Of a stretch of DNA of 64,000 nucleotides, positions 16,948-24,454 are shown in pieces. The translations under genes were made by a program, and so were the position numbers. Position 1 is the stretch's first letter, and every line of letters starts with the position of its first letter. Location of the stretch: contig JACKEB010000014.1 in assembly GCA_020633205.1 (NCBI GenBank), positions 558,001 through 622,000 on the forward strand, in the 5' to 3' direction. This DNA is from Polyangiaceae bacterium (lineage in GTDB: Bacteria > Myxococcota_A > Polyangia > Polyangiales > Polyangiaceae). The notes beneath the pieces were generated by a model. That model had not been told where the DNA came from and did not search any database. It saw nothing but the letters and a program-made list of their open reading frames with translations.

Positions 16948-18426
16948 TCAGGGCAGAGGGGTCACTTCCACGCGGATTTGATGTTGCTCGGAGTCGTTAC
17001 CGCACGCCACGGAGAACTCGCCGGTTTCGACTTCTTCCGCGGTGACCGATTTCGCATCGCAAGTCACGCTCAGCGGGGCGCCAAGGAGCGGCGCAATCGC
17101 GATTAAGTGAGGTCCCTTGATGCTTGGATCTCCCTGGAAATCCAGCTCGAAAGTGCCCGTCGTGCGATCAAAGGCGAAGCGCTTTGGCCAACCGGCGACC
17201 CGGCTCGGTCGGACTCGAGCAAGGGACTTCTTTACGTTGGCGCGAGGACTAAAGGTGCCAGTTGCGTCGTCGTGATCGAAGCATCCCCAACGCCCTTGGC
17301 TCTGTTCCTTCCACAGCCAGAAGAACGACGTCGCCATGTACTCTTCCTGCAGCTCGCTCTGCCAGGTCAGGTACTCGTCACCTTTCACCCCAAGGGGGTC
17401 GATGCCCCACTCGGTGATGATCAGCGGCGCCTTGAGTGCGTCGGCTTCCTTGCGCGCGTTCGCGTTCGAACGGCGCAGCTTCTCCTTGTCCAGGCTGGCT
17501 TTCTGCTCGTCGGTTGCAGTGAAGGAGTAGGTGTAGACGTGGGGCGCGTAGCCCACCATTTCTCCCAAAGGCCCCTCGGCTAGGGTCGCTTGATCAGTCA
17601 AGTTGCGGAAGACTGGAGGCTCGTACACATAGAGCTTGTTGGGCGCTGCCTCGCGGATACGCAGGTGGGCGATCTGGTTCAGCCTGGCGATGCCTTCGTC
17701 TGAAGCCTGAGGCTCATTGAAGATTTCGAGCCCCATCACGTTCGGGCTCGCGGCGAAGCGCTTGGCGACATGAGCCGCCATCAAGCTGAAGCGCTCACGC
17801 AGGTTCGCGCCACTCGCCGAGTCCCCGAAAAAGGTCTCGAACGCCGCGACGACTTGGCCGCTCACGCGGCGATCCGCCAGGTCTTCGAGTGGGCCTTGAA
17901 GGAGCATTTCGGGGGCGGGGTCGATGGCCCAGAGTGGCGCGCCGTCCTCGCCAATTTCCTTCGAGTAGGCGTCCTGGTGCAGGTCGAGCAAGACCATGAC
18001 ACCGGCATCAGCGCACAGCTTCACCACGCGATCGACTTCGTCGAGGTAGCTCTCATTGAAGCCGCCCGTCTCCGTGGGTTCGATCGCGCTCCAGTTGATC
18101 GGCAGTCGCAGCGAATCAAAGCCAAAGTCGCGCAGCTGCTGAGCGTCCTCCGCGGTGAAGGCGGGCACCTCTTCCAACGCGACGCGCCCGTCGTCGAAGC
18201 GGACATCGAACACGCCATCGATTCGCGCATTGATTCCGCGAAGAAACGCGACACGCCCCTGCTCGTCCACCAGCTGCCCACACTGCACCCCAAACGGAAC
18301 ACCTGGGGTGGCCGCCTCACCACACGGCGCCGTAGATTTTGGGGGAGAGGTGCTCTGGTCGTCGCTGCCACAGCCCACGCAGGCAAGGGCAAGGGCACAA
18401 GCTGAAACTGGGAAGCTCCACTTCAC
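16948..18426 (-). CDS. GH5-family endoglycoceramidase-like lipoprotein
   Basis: A 492-residue lipoprotein (lipobox ACVGC, Cys19) with a GH5 TIM barrel. The endoglycoceramidase pattern is visible: RGINAR near 63-68, DLHQDAY at 148-154, acid/base Glu238 in EIFNEP, and nucleophile Glu339 in IITEWG, then a small C-terminal beta domain. Endoglycoceramidases cleave oligosaccharide from glycosphingolipids; other GH5 glycosidases are possible. The GTG at 18426 gives a proper lipoprotein signal; an upstream start at 18462 adds twelve residues that spoil it. Extracellular location fits a predatory or saprophytic myxobacterium. Confidence 0.88.
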   Translation of the reverse strand: MKWSFPVSACALALACVGCGSDDQSTSPPKSTAPCGEAATPGVPFGVQCGQLVDEQGRVAFLRGINARIDGVFDVRFDDGRVALEEVPAFTAEDAQQLRDFGFDSLRLPINWSAIEPTETGGFNESYLDEVDRVVKLCADAGVMVLLDLHQDAYSKEIGEDGAPLWAIDPAPEMLLQGPLEDLADRRVSGQVVAAFETFFGDSASGANLRERFSLMAAHVAKRFAASPNVMGLEIFNEPQASDEGIARLNQIAHLRIREAAPNKLYVYEPPVFRNLTDQATLAEGPLGEMVGYAPHVYTYSFTATDEQKASLDKEKLRRSNANARKEADALKAPLIITEWGIDPLGVKGDEYLTWQSELQEEYMATSFFWLWKEQSQGRWGCFDHDDATGTFSPRANVKKSLARVRPSRVAGWPKRFAFDRTTGTFELDFQGDPSIKGPHLIAIAPLLGAPLSVTCDAKSVTAEEVETGEFSVACGNDSEQHQIRVEVTPLP

Positions 18427-18574
18427 GCTAGAGCCCCTACCAAGGGCACCGAAATGCGGCAATCCGTCGCTAGAATCCTGGTTTTGATGCAGGTTTCATG
18501 GAGATCCGGGTCAAGACCTGGCGCCCGGAAGGGGATGGTAGTAGCCAACCCCCCCGATCAAGGAGCTTACGCAG

Positions 18575-19867
18575 ATGACCCGAAGCAAAGTCGCCATCGT
18601 CCGCACTCGTCCCGAGACCGTGCTCGAGGACTACCACCGCTTGATGAACCTGGCGGACTACCAGCAAACGGTGGCCAAGGACGCTGACACCGCGCTCAAG
18701 GTGAACATCTCCTGGCACTTCTTCTTCCCCGGCTCGTCCACCACGCCGTGGCAGCTCGAAGGCGTGATCCGCGCGATGAAGCAGGACGGCTACGACCCGA
18801 ACCTGATTCACGCCTGCCACAACCGCACTGTGGTGATCGACGCCCACCTCGGCGAGCGTGAGAACAAGCAGCTCGACGTGGTCCAGGCGCACGGCCTGCG
18901 CAACGTTCACCTGTATGAGGGTGAAGAGTGGATCGACGTTCGTGACGCCGTGGGCGACCTCACGAAGAAGTTCCTCTGCCTGAACGAGGTCTACCCGAAG
19001 GGCTTCTCGATCCCGAAGCGCTTCATCGGTGAGAACATCCTCCACCTGCCGACGATCAAGACGCACATCTTCACCACCACGACCGGCGCGATGAAGAACG
19101 CGTTCGGTGGCTTGCTGAACGAGCACCGTCACTGGACCCACCCGGTGATCCACGAGACCCTCGTCGATCTCCTGATGATCCAGAAGAAGATCCATCGTGG
19201 CGTGTTCGCCGTGATGGACGGCACCTTCGCGGGGGACGGCCCTGGCCCGCGCTGCATGATCCCCCACGTCAAGAACGTGCTGCTCGCCTCGTCGGATCAG
19301 GTCGCCATCGACGCCGTCGCCGGCAAGCTGATGGGCTTCGATCCGCTCAAGGATCTCAAGTTCGTGCGCCTGGCCCACGACCTCGGTCTCGGCTGCGGCG
19401 ACACCCGGGACATCGAGTTCGTCGGTGATGTCGACGCGCTGGACGAGAAGTGGAACTTCCAGGGTCCCTTCAAGGAGATGACCTTTGCCTCGCGGAACCA
19501 GCACCGCATCTACTGGGGTCCGCTGAAGAAGCCCGTCGAGTGGTCGCTCAAGACGTGGCTCGCGCCCTGGGCGTACGTCGCCTCCGTCGCCTACCACGAC
19601 ATGTTCTGGTACCCTGTTTACGGCTTCAAGCGCGTGCGCGAGGCCCTGGAGAGCGACTGGGGTCGCCTGTTCGCGAACTGGAACGACGTGCAGCCGGACG
19701 CCGACGGGCGCGGTTACCCGGACGTGGGAACCAAGACGACTGAGCTCAGCCGCACGGGCATCAAGCACCTGCTCGAGGGCACTCGCCTCCTGGGCATGGC
19801 GGTGGCTGAGTCCCCAGAGATCCAGGCACGCCAGCGGGCAAAAGCGCGCAGCGATGCGCGCGCATAA
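18575..19867 (+). CDS. DUF362 family protein
   Basis: A 430-residue protein with the DUF362 core: VKVNISWHFFFPG-like opening (here LKVNISWH, residues 41-48), IKTH and GAMKNAFGG motifs (166-190), VMDGTFAGDGPGP (about 216-228) and VLLASSDQVAIDAVAGKLMGFDP. There is no ferredoxin-type Cys cluster. An AAGGAG ribosome site is nine bases ahead of the ATG. Third codon positions are almost wholly C or G, more biased than its neighbours, suggesting high expression. It is a monocistronic unit closed by a strong intrinsic terminator. Function of the family is unsettled. Confidence 0.88.
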   Translation: MTRSKVAIVRTRPETVLEDYHRLMNLADYQQTVAKDADTALKVNISWHFFFPGSSTTPWQLEGVIRAMKQDGYDPNLIHACHNRTVVIDAHLGERENKQLDVVQAHGLRNVHLYEGEEWIDVRDAVGDLTKKFLCLNEVYPKGFSIPKRFIGENILHLPTIKTHIFTTTTGAMKNAFGGLLNEHRHWTHPVIHETLVDLLMIQKKIHRGVFAVMDGTFAGDGPGPRCMIPHVKNVLLASSDQVAIDAVAGKLMGFDPLKDLKFVRLAHDLGLGCGDTRDIEFVGDVDALDEKWNFQGPFKEMTFASRNQHRIYWGPLKKPVEWSLKTWLAPWAYVASVAYHDMFWYPVYGFKRVREALESDWGRLFANWNDVQPDADGRGYPDVGTKTTELSRTGIKHLLEGTRLLGMAVAESPEIQARQRAKARSDARA

Positions 19868-19892
19868 ACTCGGGCCGCGCAGCGATGCGCGC
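19845..19892. repeat. Duplicated 17-base hairpin-forming repeat across the DUF362 stop
   Basis: CGCGCAGCGATGCGCGC occurs at 19845-19861 and again at 19876-19892, one copy before and one after the stop codon. Each copy can fold (GCGC arms around AGCGAT). Either a small duplication that created the current C-terminus or a paired 3' RNA element. Confidence 0.7.
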
Positions 19893-19928
19893 TTGGACAC
19901 TTGTTACATACAGGTCCGTAGTTCCGAG

Positions 19929-19964
19929 ACGGCGCCCACATCGACCGGGCGCCGTTTTTCTTTT
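19929..19964 (+). terminator. Intrinsic terminator after the DUF362 gene
   Basis: Perfect nine-base stem ACGGCGCCC / GGGCGCCGT with a nine-base loop, followed by TTTTTCTTTT. It is the clearest rho-independent terminator in the window. Confidence 0.9.
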
Positions 19965-20468
19965 GTGGATGCCGACCCAGCTCTGGCGCTCGGTGTCATG
20001 AGCACGCTGTCATGAGCACGCGGTAAGGGAGAACCGAACGACAGCGCCGCGAAGTCACCGCCCCACAAATCATGCGTGGAAATCTGCCGCGCCAGAAAAT
20101 GGCGCAATGCATTGGACCCGATTGAATCAGGGCGCCGGTGCGTCGGACCAGCTCCTTCCTGCGTCCAGTCTTTCGCAGCGGAAACTACACGCCCCAGCGC
20201 AAAAACGCTGAGACGGAGCTCATCTCCTGACGCCTTTCGCCACCCCCGCGACTCGGCGCGCGCTCCAGTGGGAGCGAATGTGCGACCAAAAGCCGAGTGC
20301 GCAGCTGATCTTTGATCCGTTCTCCTGGCTCCAGTCGTACCCTTGGGAATTCGGAGGGGACGCTCGAGGGAAAGCGGCCCCATAGGCTTGAGCTGCAGAC
20401 CACGCAGCTTGGGTTGTGGCTTCCGCCTGTTGGGTGGCGGAGCGTCTTTTGATGGGAGAACACTAAGC
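19965..20468. other. Intergenic region upstream of DUF4331 cluster
   Basis: About 500 bases with no supportable gene. Open frames on both strands here have mixed codon use and no family similarity. Just ahead of the DUF4331 start (about 20418-20455) lies a GC hairpin (CCGCC / GGCGG) followed by CGTCTTTT, which could act as a leader attenuator. No clear promoter was read. Confidence 0.5.
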
Positions 20469-21194
20469 ATGAAGCGACCCTTACTAATGACTGGCTTGGT
20501 TGCGGTGCTCGCAACCGCCACCAGCGGCGCCTGGGCAGCGGATCACACCGATTCGCCTGCTGCAGTGGCAGATCCGGCTGCGGACATCACGGACCTCTAC
20601 ACCTGGATGGAGTCCGACGCGTCCAAGATCAACTTGGTGATGAACGTGGTGCCTGGGGCCACCAACACCTCCTCGTTCAGCACGTCCGTCATCTACACCT
20701 TTCATCTCACAAACCCGCAAACCTCGGATCCGAGCGTCCTCACGAGCTACATGGTGATGTGTCAGTTCACGAGCAACTCGAGCATCCAGTGCTGGCTCGA
20801 GGGGCCGAACGGCACCATCGATTACGTGTCGGGTGACCCAACGCCTAGCGCTGGCCTCGACTCGACCAACGGGGACATGAAGGTCTTCGCGGGACTCCGC
20901 AACGATCCGTTCTTCTTCAACCTGGACGGTTTCAGCGACGCTATTGGAACGGTCAAGACCGCTGCACCAACCTTGCCGATGAGTTCGGTGGCTGGCTGCC
21001 CGCAGGTCGACGCGACCACTTCGGACGCACTGGTCGGGATGCTCGGAGGAACCGTGAACGGCACGATGCCGGCGGCGGACAAATTCCTCGGCGGCGACGT
21101 GATGTCGATCGTCGTCCAACTCAACAAGACCCCCGTCACCGCGGCTGGTGACGAGCTGCGGGTTTGGGCATCCACGAACCAGGTCGGAAACTGA
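20469..21194 (+). CDS. DUF4331 family exported protein
   Basis: A 241-residue protein with a Sec signal peptide (cleavage after AWA) and the DUF4331 opening ADHTDSP..VADPAADITDLYTW right at the mature N-terminus. This is typical of this family, where a His/Asp-rich start is conserved. Eleven bases separate it from the next gene, which carries the second part of the family pattern. The ATG at 20469 is used; the frame is open further upstream without a signal peptide. Function unknown; such clusters recur in myxobacteria. Confidence 0.9.
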   Translation: MKRPLLMTGLVAVLATATSGAWAADHTDSPAAVADPAADITDLYTWMESDASKINLVMNVVPGATNTSSFSTSVIYTFHLTNPQTSDPSVLTSYMVMCQFTSNSSIQCWLEGPNGTIDYVSGDPTPSAGLDSTNGDMKVFAGLRNDPFFFNLDGFSDAIGTVKTAAPTLPMSSVAGCPQVDATTSDALVGMLGGTVNGTMPAADKFLGGDVMSIVVQLNKTPVTAAGDELRVWASTNQVGN

Positions 21195-21205
21195 AAGGAG
21201 GCAGC

Positions 21206-21985
21206 ATGAAGATTCTAAATATTGCGGGTCTTGTGATGTTGGCCTCCAGTCTCGCCCTCGTGGGCTGTGGGGACGATGACGACGGCGGCGGTGGCGGCAA
21301 GGCCGGTACCAGTGGTTCCGCAGGGACCGCTGGCAGCGGCGGCAGCGCCGCTGGCGGTAGCGGCGGCACCGGTAATGCTGGTTCCGGCGGTACAGCTGGA
21401 ACGGGCAACGCTGGTACGGGGGGCACTGGCGGAAGCGCTGGCTCAGCGGGTACTGCGGGTACCGGTGGCACCGGGGGCGGCTTCCCCGCGGCACCGACCC
21501 TTGGAGCGCAGATCGACCGCATGGGGCGTCCAGCTGTGAGCACGGCACTGATCCAACCGCTGGGGGACAACCCGGCGAAGGATGCGGCGAAGGACGACTT
21601 CAACTCGAAGACGCCTGCTGACGCAGCCAGCTTTGTGCCTGAGATCAAAGCCTCGCTGGGGTACTACGACGCCCTCGACACGATGTGCGGCAACCAAGCC
21701 TTCTTCGTTGCGTCGGGCGGATCGTACGACGCCCTAGCGGGTGTGTTGGCGGCTGACTTCCTGCGCGTCAACAGCTCGAAGGGCAGTTGCAACGTCTACC
21801 TCGCCGTTGAGTCGGGCACGTTCCCGGACGAGTGCGGCGGTCGCACCCTAACCATGGATGTCATCGACAGCAGCTATACGGCGCTCTCGGGGGCCACCCC
21901 AGGTGTGGTGACCGACGGTATCGCAGTCGACGCGGACGGAAACCAGACGGCGACCTTCCCGTTCCTAGCTCCTTCAGCTAACTAA
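21206..21985 (+). CDS. DUF4331-like lipoprotein with GGTAGS linker
   Basis: A 259-residue lipoprotein: lipobox LALVGC (Cys21), an acidic DDDD stretch, a Gly/Ser/Thr/Ala linker to about residue 92, then a domain opening APTLGAQIDRMGRPAVSTAL. That is the pattern of the C-terminal portion of DUF4331 proteins. A near-perfect AAAGGAGG site precedes the ATG at 21206. With the gene upstream it looks like a DUF4331 protein split in two, one half soluble and one lipid-anchored. Confidence 0.85.
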   Translation: MKILNIAGLVMLASSLALVGCGDDDDGGGGGKAGTSGSAGTAGSGGSAAGGSGGTGNAGSGGTAGTGNAGTGGTGGSAGSAGTAGTGGTGGGFPAAPTLGAQIDRMGRPAVSTALIQPLGDNPAKDAAKDDFNSKTPADAASFVPEIKASLGYYDALDTMCGNQAFFVASGGSYDALAGVLAADFLRVNSSKGSCNVYLAVESGTFPDECGGRTLTMDVIDSSYTALSGATPGVVTDGIAVDADGNQTATFPFLAPSAN

Positions 21986-21993
21986 AGAGCATC

Positions 21994-23307
21994 GTGAAGC
22001 GCCTGACGTCAGGCACCATCGCAGAGAAAGCCGCCCCGCGAGGGGCGGCTTTGCTGCTCTTGGTGTCGCTCTGTACCTGTTGCTTACCCGGCTGTGATGA
22101 ACAGCAGCCAGCTGCCGTGGCTTCGGCATCTGCCCCGACGGCCCCTGTCTCTGCCAGTGCCATGGTGCCTGCGGCCGCATCCTTCGATCCGCTGCGTCCA
22201 TACACCAGCAAGCCCACGCCGGGAGACATTGCCGTGGGGAACTTGAGCTCCCAGATTGACGGCCGAGAGAGGCTGCTGAGCAAGCGGGACGTGTTGCAGA
22301 TTCGCGAGGCGCTCGTTGGCGCTTACCTTTCGCGCACACAGTACATCGGGAGCTACTCCGACTTCGACCAGGCTGAAGAGCAGGTCAAGCTCGCGATGCA
22401 GAAGCATGGCAAGGAGCCGGCAGCGCTGCTCCTGAAGGCCAGCGTCGACAGTGCCCTGCATCGCTTTGACGAAGCGCTGAAGACCCTCGACGCCGCGGAG
22501 AAGGCGGGCGCGAAAGCCGACAAGCTCAAGAAGCAGCGGGAGACCATCTGGATGGCGCGAGGCGAGTACCTCGATGAAATCGTCGCCGAACGAAAGGCCA
22601 TCGCGGAGAAGTACCCGAGCTACCAGTCGCTGTCCGCCCTCGCCGTCGCGCAGATGACGGCGGGCGACTTCGAGGCAGCGGACAAGTCCTTCATTGAAGC
22701 CGTGCGGAAATATCGGGACGTCTCGCCGTTCCCCGTCGCGTGGGTGAGCTTTCAGCGCGGCGTGATGTGGGCAGAGCACGCAGGAAAGCCGGAGAAGGCG
22801 CTCCCGCTATATCGCGAGGCGGTCACTCTGCTGCCTCAGTACGTCGTCGCAAACGTCCACCTCGCGGAGCTCGAGCAAGAAGCGGGCAACAAGGACGAAG
22901 CAAAGAAGCTGCTGCTCAGCGTGCTCAAGCCCGATGGCGACCCCGAGCCGGCTTCAGTGCTTGCAGAGCTCTTGAAAGACTCAGCCCCGGACGAGGCTGC
23001 GAAGTACACCGCTCAGGCAAAGCAGGGCTATGAGTCGCTGCTCAAGCGCTACCCCCTCGCGTTCGCCGACCACGCCTGCGAGTTCTATCTCGGGCCTGGA
23101 GAAGATCCGAAGCGCGCCCAGAGCCTGGCGGAGCAGAACCTGAAGAACCGCGCAACGGAGCGCGCCTTCTCCTTGGCCATCGAAGCGAGCCTGGCGAACA
23201 AGGACACCAAGCGCGCCTGCGAGCTCGCCAAGGACCCACGCTTGGCGAGCCCCAAGAACCCGGAGATTGCCAAGCTGCGGGACACCGCAAAGCAAGGCTG
23301 CAAGTAG
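21994..23307 (+). CDS. TPR-repeat lipoprotein
   Basis: A 437-residue protein starting at GTG 21994, eight bases after the DUF4331-like stop. It has a long signal peptide with lipobox CCLPGC (Cys34) and TPR-type helical repeats from about 105 to 425. TPR lipoproteins often accompany DUF4331 genes, so a scaffold for those proteins is inferred. The coding sequence for the signal peptide contains a strong hairpin (22027-22052). Confidence 0.85.
   Translation: MKRLTSGTIAEKAAPRGAALLLLVSLCTCCLPGCDEQQPAAVASASAPTAPVSASAMVPAAASFDPLRPYTSKPTPGDIAVGNLSSQIDGRERLLSKRDVLQIREALVGAYLSRTQYIGSYSDFDQAEEQVKLAMQKHGKEPAALLLKASVDSALHRFDEALKTLDAAEKAGAKADKLKKQRETIWMARGEYLDEIVAERKAIAEKYPSYQSLSALAVAQMTAGDFEAADKSFIEAVRKYRDVSPFPVAWVSFQRGVMWAEHAGKPEKALPLYREAVTLLPQYVVANVHLAELEQEAGNKDEAKKLLLSVLKPDGDPEPASVLAELLKDSAPDEAAKYTAQAKQGYESLLKRYPLAFADHACEFYLGPGEDPKRAQSLAEQNLKNRATERAFSLAIEASLANKDTKRACELAKDPRLASPKNPEIAKLRDTAKQGCK
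22027..22052 (+). promoter_or_regulatory. Strong hairpin inside the signal-peptide codons of the TPR gene
   Basis: AAAGCCGCCCC / GGGGCGGCTTT form a perfect eleven-base stem with a GCGA tetraloop, 42 bases after the stop of the preceding gene and about ten codons into the TPR gene. The following sequence (GCTGCTCTTGG) lacks a true U-tract. It could be a partial terminator or stabiliser lowering TPR expression relative to the DUF4331 genes. Confidence 0.6.
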
Positions 23308-23320
23308 CACACGCCGCGTC

Positions 23321-23348
23321 GCGGCTAGGTCTGAACAGGCCTAGCCGC
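23321..23348. terminator. Inverted repeat between convergent TPR and bfr genes
   Basis: GCGGCTAGG (23321-23329) and CCTAGCCGC (23340-23348) pair perfectly around a ten-base loop, midway between two convergent genes. No T-run on either side, so a bidirectional terminator is likely but not proven. Confidence 0.5.
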
Positions 23349-23365
23349 TGCTGCGCAGGCGCTGG

Positions 23366-23836
23366 CTAGCCGTAGATCTGTTCCGCGAGGTAACGCTCGC
23401 GGCCAATCTCCTCGACCTGGTGGAGCTGAGCCTCGAGCCAATCGATGCCCTCTTCCTCCTCGAGCAGGATGCCTTCGAGGAGCTCACGGGTCCCGTTGTC
23501 GTGCTTGTCGCGGCAGAGCGAGATCGCCTTGTTCAGGCGCTTCACCGCTTCGTACTCGAGCTCCACGTCGACCTTGTGCATCTCGATCGGCTCTTCGCCC
23601 ACCTTCACGGGGAAGTAGCGTTGCATGTTGGGTACGCCGTCGAGGAACAGAATGCGCGCGATCACCTTGTCCGCGTGCTTCATCTCTTCGATGGACTCGG
23701 AGCGCTTCTTCTCCGCGAGCTTCTGGTAGCCCCAGTCCTCGCACATGCGAAAGTGGATGAAGTACTGGTTGATCGCCGTGAGTTCCGAAGTGAGTACCTC
23801 GTTCAACGCGTCGATGATTTCTGAGTCGCCCTTCAT
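23366..23836 (-). CDS. bfr: Bacterioferritin (heme-binding ferritin), with Gly at position 130
   Basis: A 156-residue bacterioferritin collinear with E. coli Bfr without gaps through the key positions. Ferroxidase ligands Glu18, Glu51, His54, Glu94 and Glu127 are present, as is heme ligand Met52 (IEEMKHAD). Position 130, normally His and a ligand of the second iron, is Gly (EEEEGIDWLE). The ATG at 23836 gives the standard MKGD start; an upstream extension is not conserved. It stores iron as a 24-mer in the cytoplasm and is divergent from bfd, its electron-donating partner. The missing ligand may alter iron oxidation, or a second Bfr subunit elsewhere may compensate. Confidence 0.95.
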   Translation of the reverse strand: MKGDSEIIDALNEVLTSELTAINQYFIHFRMCEDWGYQKLAEKKRSESIEEMKHADKVIARILFLDGVPNMQRYFPVKVGEEPIEMHKVDVELEYEAVKRLNKAISLCRDKHDNGTRELLEGILLEEEEGIDWLEAQLHQVEEIGRERYLAEQIYG

Positions 23837-24161
23837 CTGCCTCTCCAGTCTGCTCGAGTGTCCCCGGAGGGTAACGGTAGGACAGCTCAATGACAGCCCC
23901 AATTCGCGATAAGGGATGTCAATACCGCAAAGGATCCGCGCACTTGGCTTTGCGGGGCGCGCGCTGCTGGCTGCCCGTTCAGGCGCTTAAGTAGCTTTGA
24001 TCCGCGGCCGTTTCCCACTCCGAGGAGGCTTCGAAGCATTCCAGCCTCATGAAAAAGTGCGGCGCGATATTGATATCCGTTATCAAGAAGTTATGGTCCA
24101 TGGACCTAGTCGCGGCGCTCACCAGAGCCCCCTCTAACCCCTCGCCACACCCGCTTTCCCT
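23837..24161. other. bfr-bfd divergent control region
   Basis: This 325-base gap is AT-richer than its surroundings and holds the Fur-box-like site at 24066-24084. No supportable gene lies in it; the 67-codon minus frame overlapping bfd has no family signal. Confidence 0.6.
24066..24084. promoter_or_regulatory. Fur-box-like operator upstream of bfd
   Basis: GATATTGATATCCGTTATC matches the 19-base Fur consensus GATAATGATAATCATTATC at 15 of 19 positions, and lies 78 bases before the bfd start. Iron-dependent Fur control of bfd is established in enterobacteria; its use here is inference from the site. Confidence 0.7.
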
Positions 24162-24383
24162 ATGCTCGTCTGCCACTGTCACCGCGTGAATGATGAACAG
24201 ATCCGCCAGTGCGTCCGCGATGGATGCGGGAGCGCCCGGGCGGTCTCTCGAAACTGCAAGGCCGGCTCGGGTTGCGGCGGCTGCATGCCGCTGGTGAAGC
24301 TCGTCGTGAAGGACGAGCTCCAGCGCAGCGAAGTCGAAGAGGGCGGCGTCGACTTGCTGATGCCCCTAGCTCAGCCAGCGTGA
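24162..24383 (+). CDS. bfd: Bacterioferritin-associated ferredoxin
   Basis: A 73-residue Bfd with [2Fe-2S] cysteines at 4, 6, 38 and 41, the same spacing as E. coli Bfd. It donates electrons to bacterioferritin heme to release stored iron. Divergent from bfr with a Fur-like site between. The last codons run into a 17-base tandem repeat array, so the C-terminus (LAQPA) may be recent. Confidence 0.92.
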   Translation: MLVCHCHRVNDEQIRQCVRDGCGSARAVSRNCKAGSGCGGCMPLVKLVVKDELQRSEVEEGGVDLLMPLAQPA

Positions 24384-24451
24384 CAGCACAGCCAGCCTAG
24401 CAACGCAGCCAGCCTGACAGCGCAGCCTGCCTGACAGCGCAGCCTGCCTAG
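24372..24451. repeat. 17-base tandem repeat, about 4.7 copies
   Basis: Units CAGCCAGCGTGACAGCA, CAGCCAGCCTAGCAACG, CAGCCAGCCTGACAGCG, CAGCCTGCCTGACAGCG and a partial fifth fill the gap between the convergent bfd and FadL genes and include the bfd stop codon. Confidence 0.9.
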
Positions 24452-24454
24452 TAG

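Noticed and set aside
18470..19900. 476-codon open frame on the minus strand
   Set aside because: It is exactly antisense to the DUF362 gene, whose C/G third positions keep the opposite strand free of stops. Its Asp/Val/Leu/Arg-heavy sequence matches no family.
19904..20521. 205-codon minus-strand frame in the gap before DUF4331
   Set aside because: No ribosome site, no family pattern, runs through the terminator and into the DUF4331 signal peptide codons.
20484..21548. 354-codon minus-strand open frame with Pro/Arg/His repeats
   Set aside because: Antisense to both DUF4331 genes; low-complexity composition is the reverse of the GGTAGS linker.
23979..24182. 67-codon minus-strand frame in the bfr-bfd gap
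   Set aside because: It overlaps bfd and the Fur-like site and has no recognisable features.
24372..24451. Possible CRISPR or integration hot spot
   Set aside because: Contiguous 17-base units without spacers; no integrase, tRNA or attachment site nearby.
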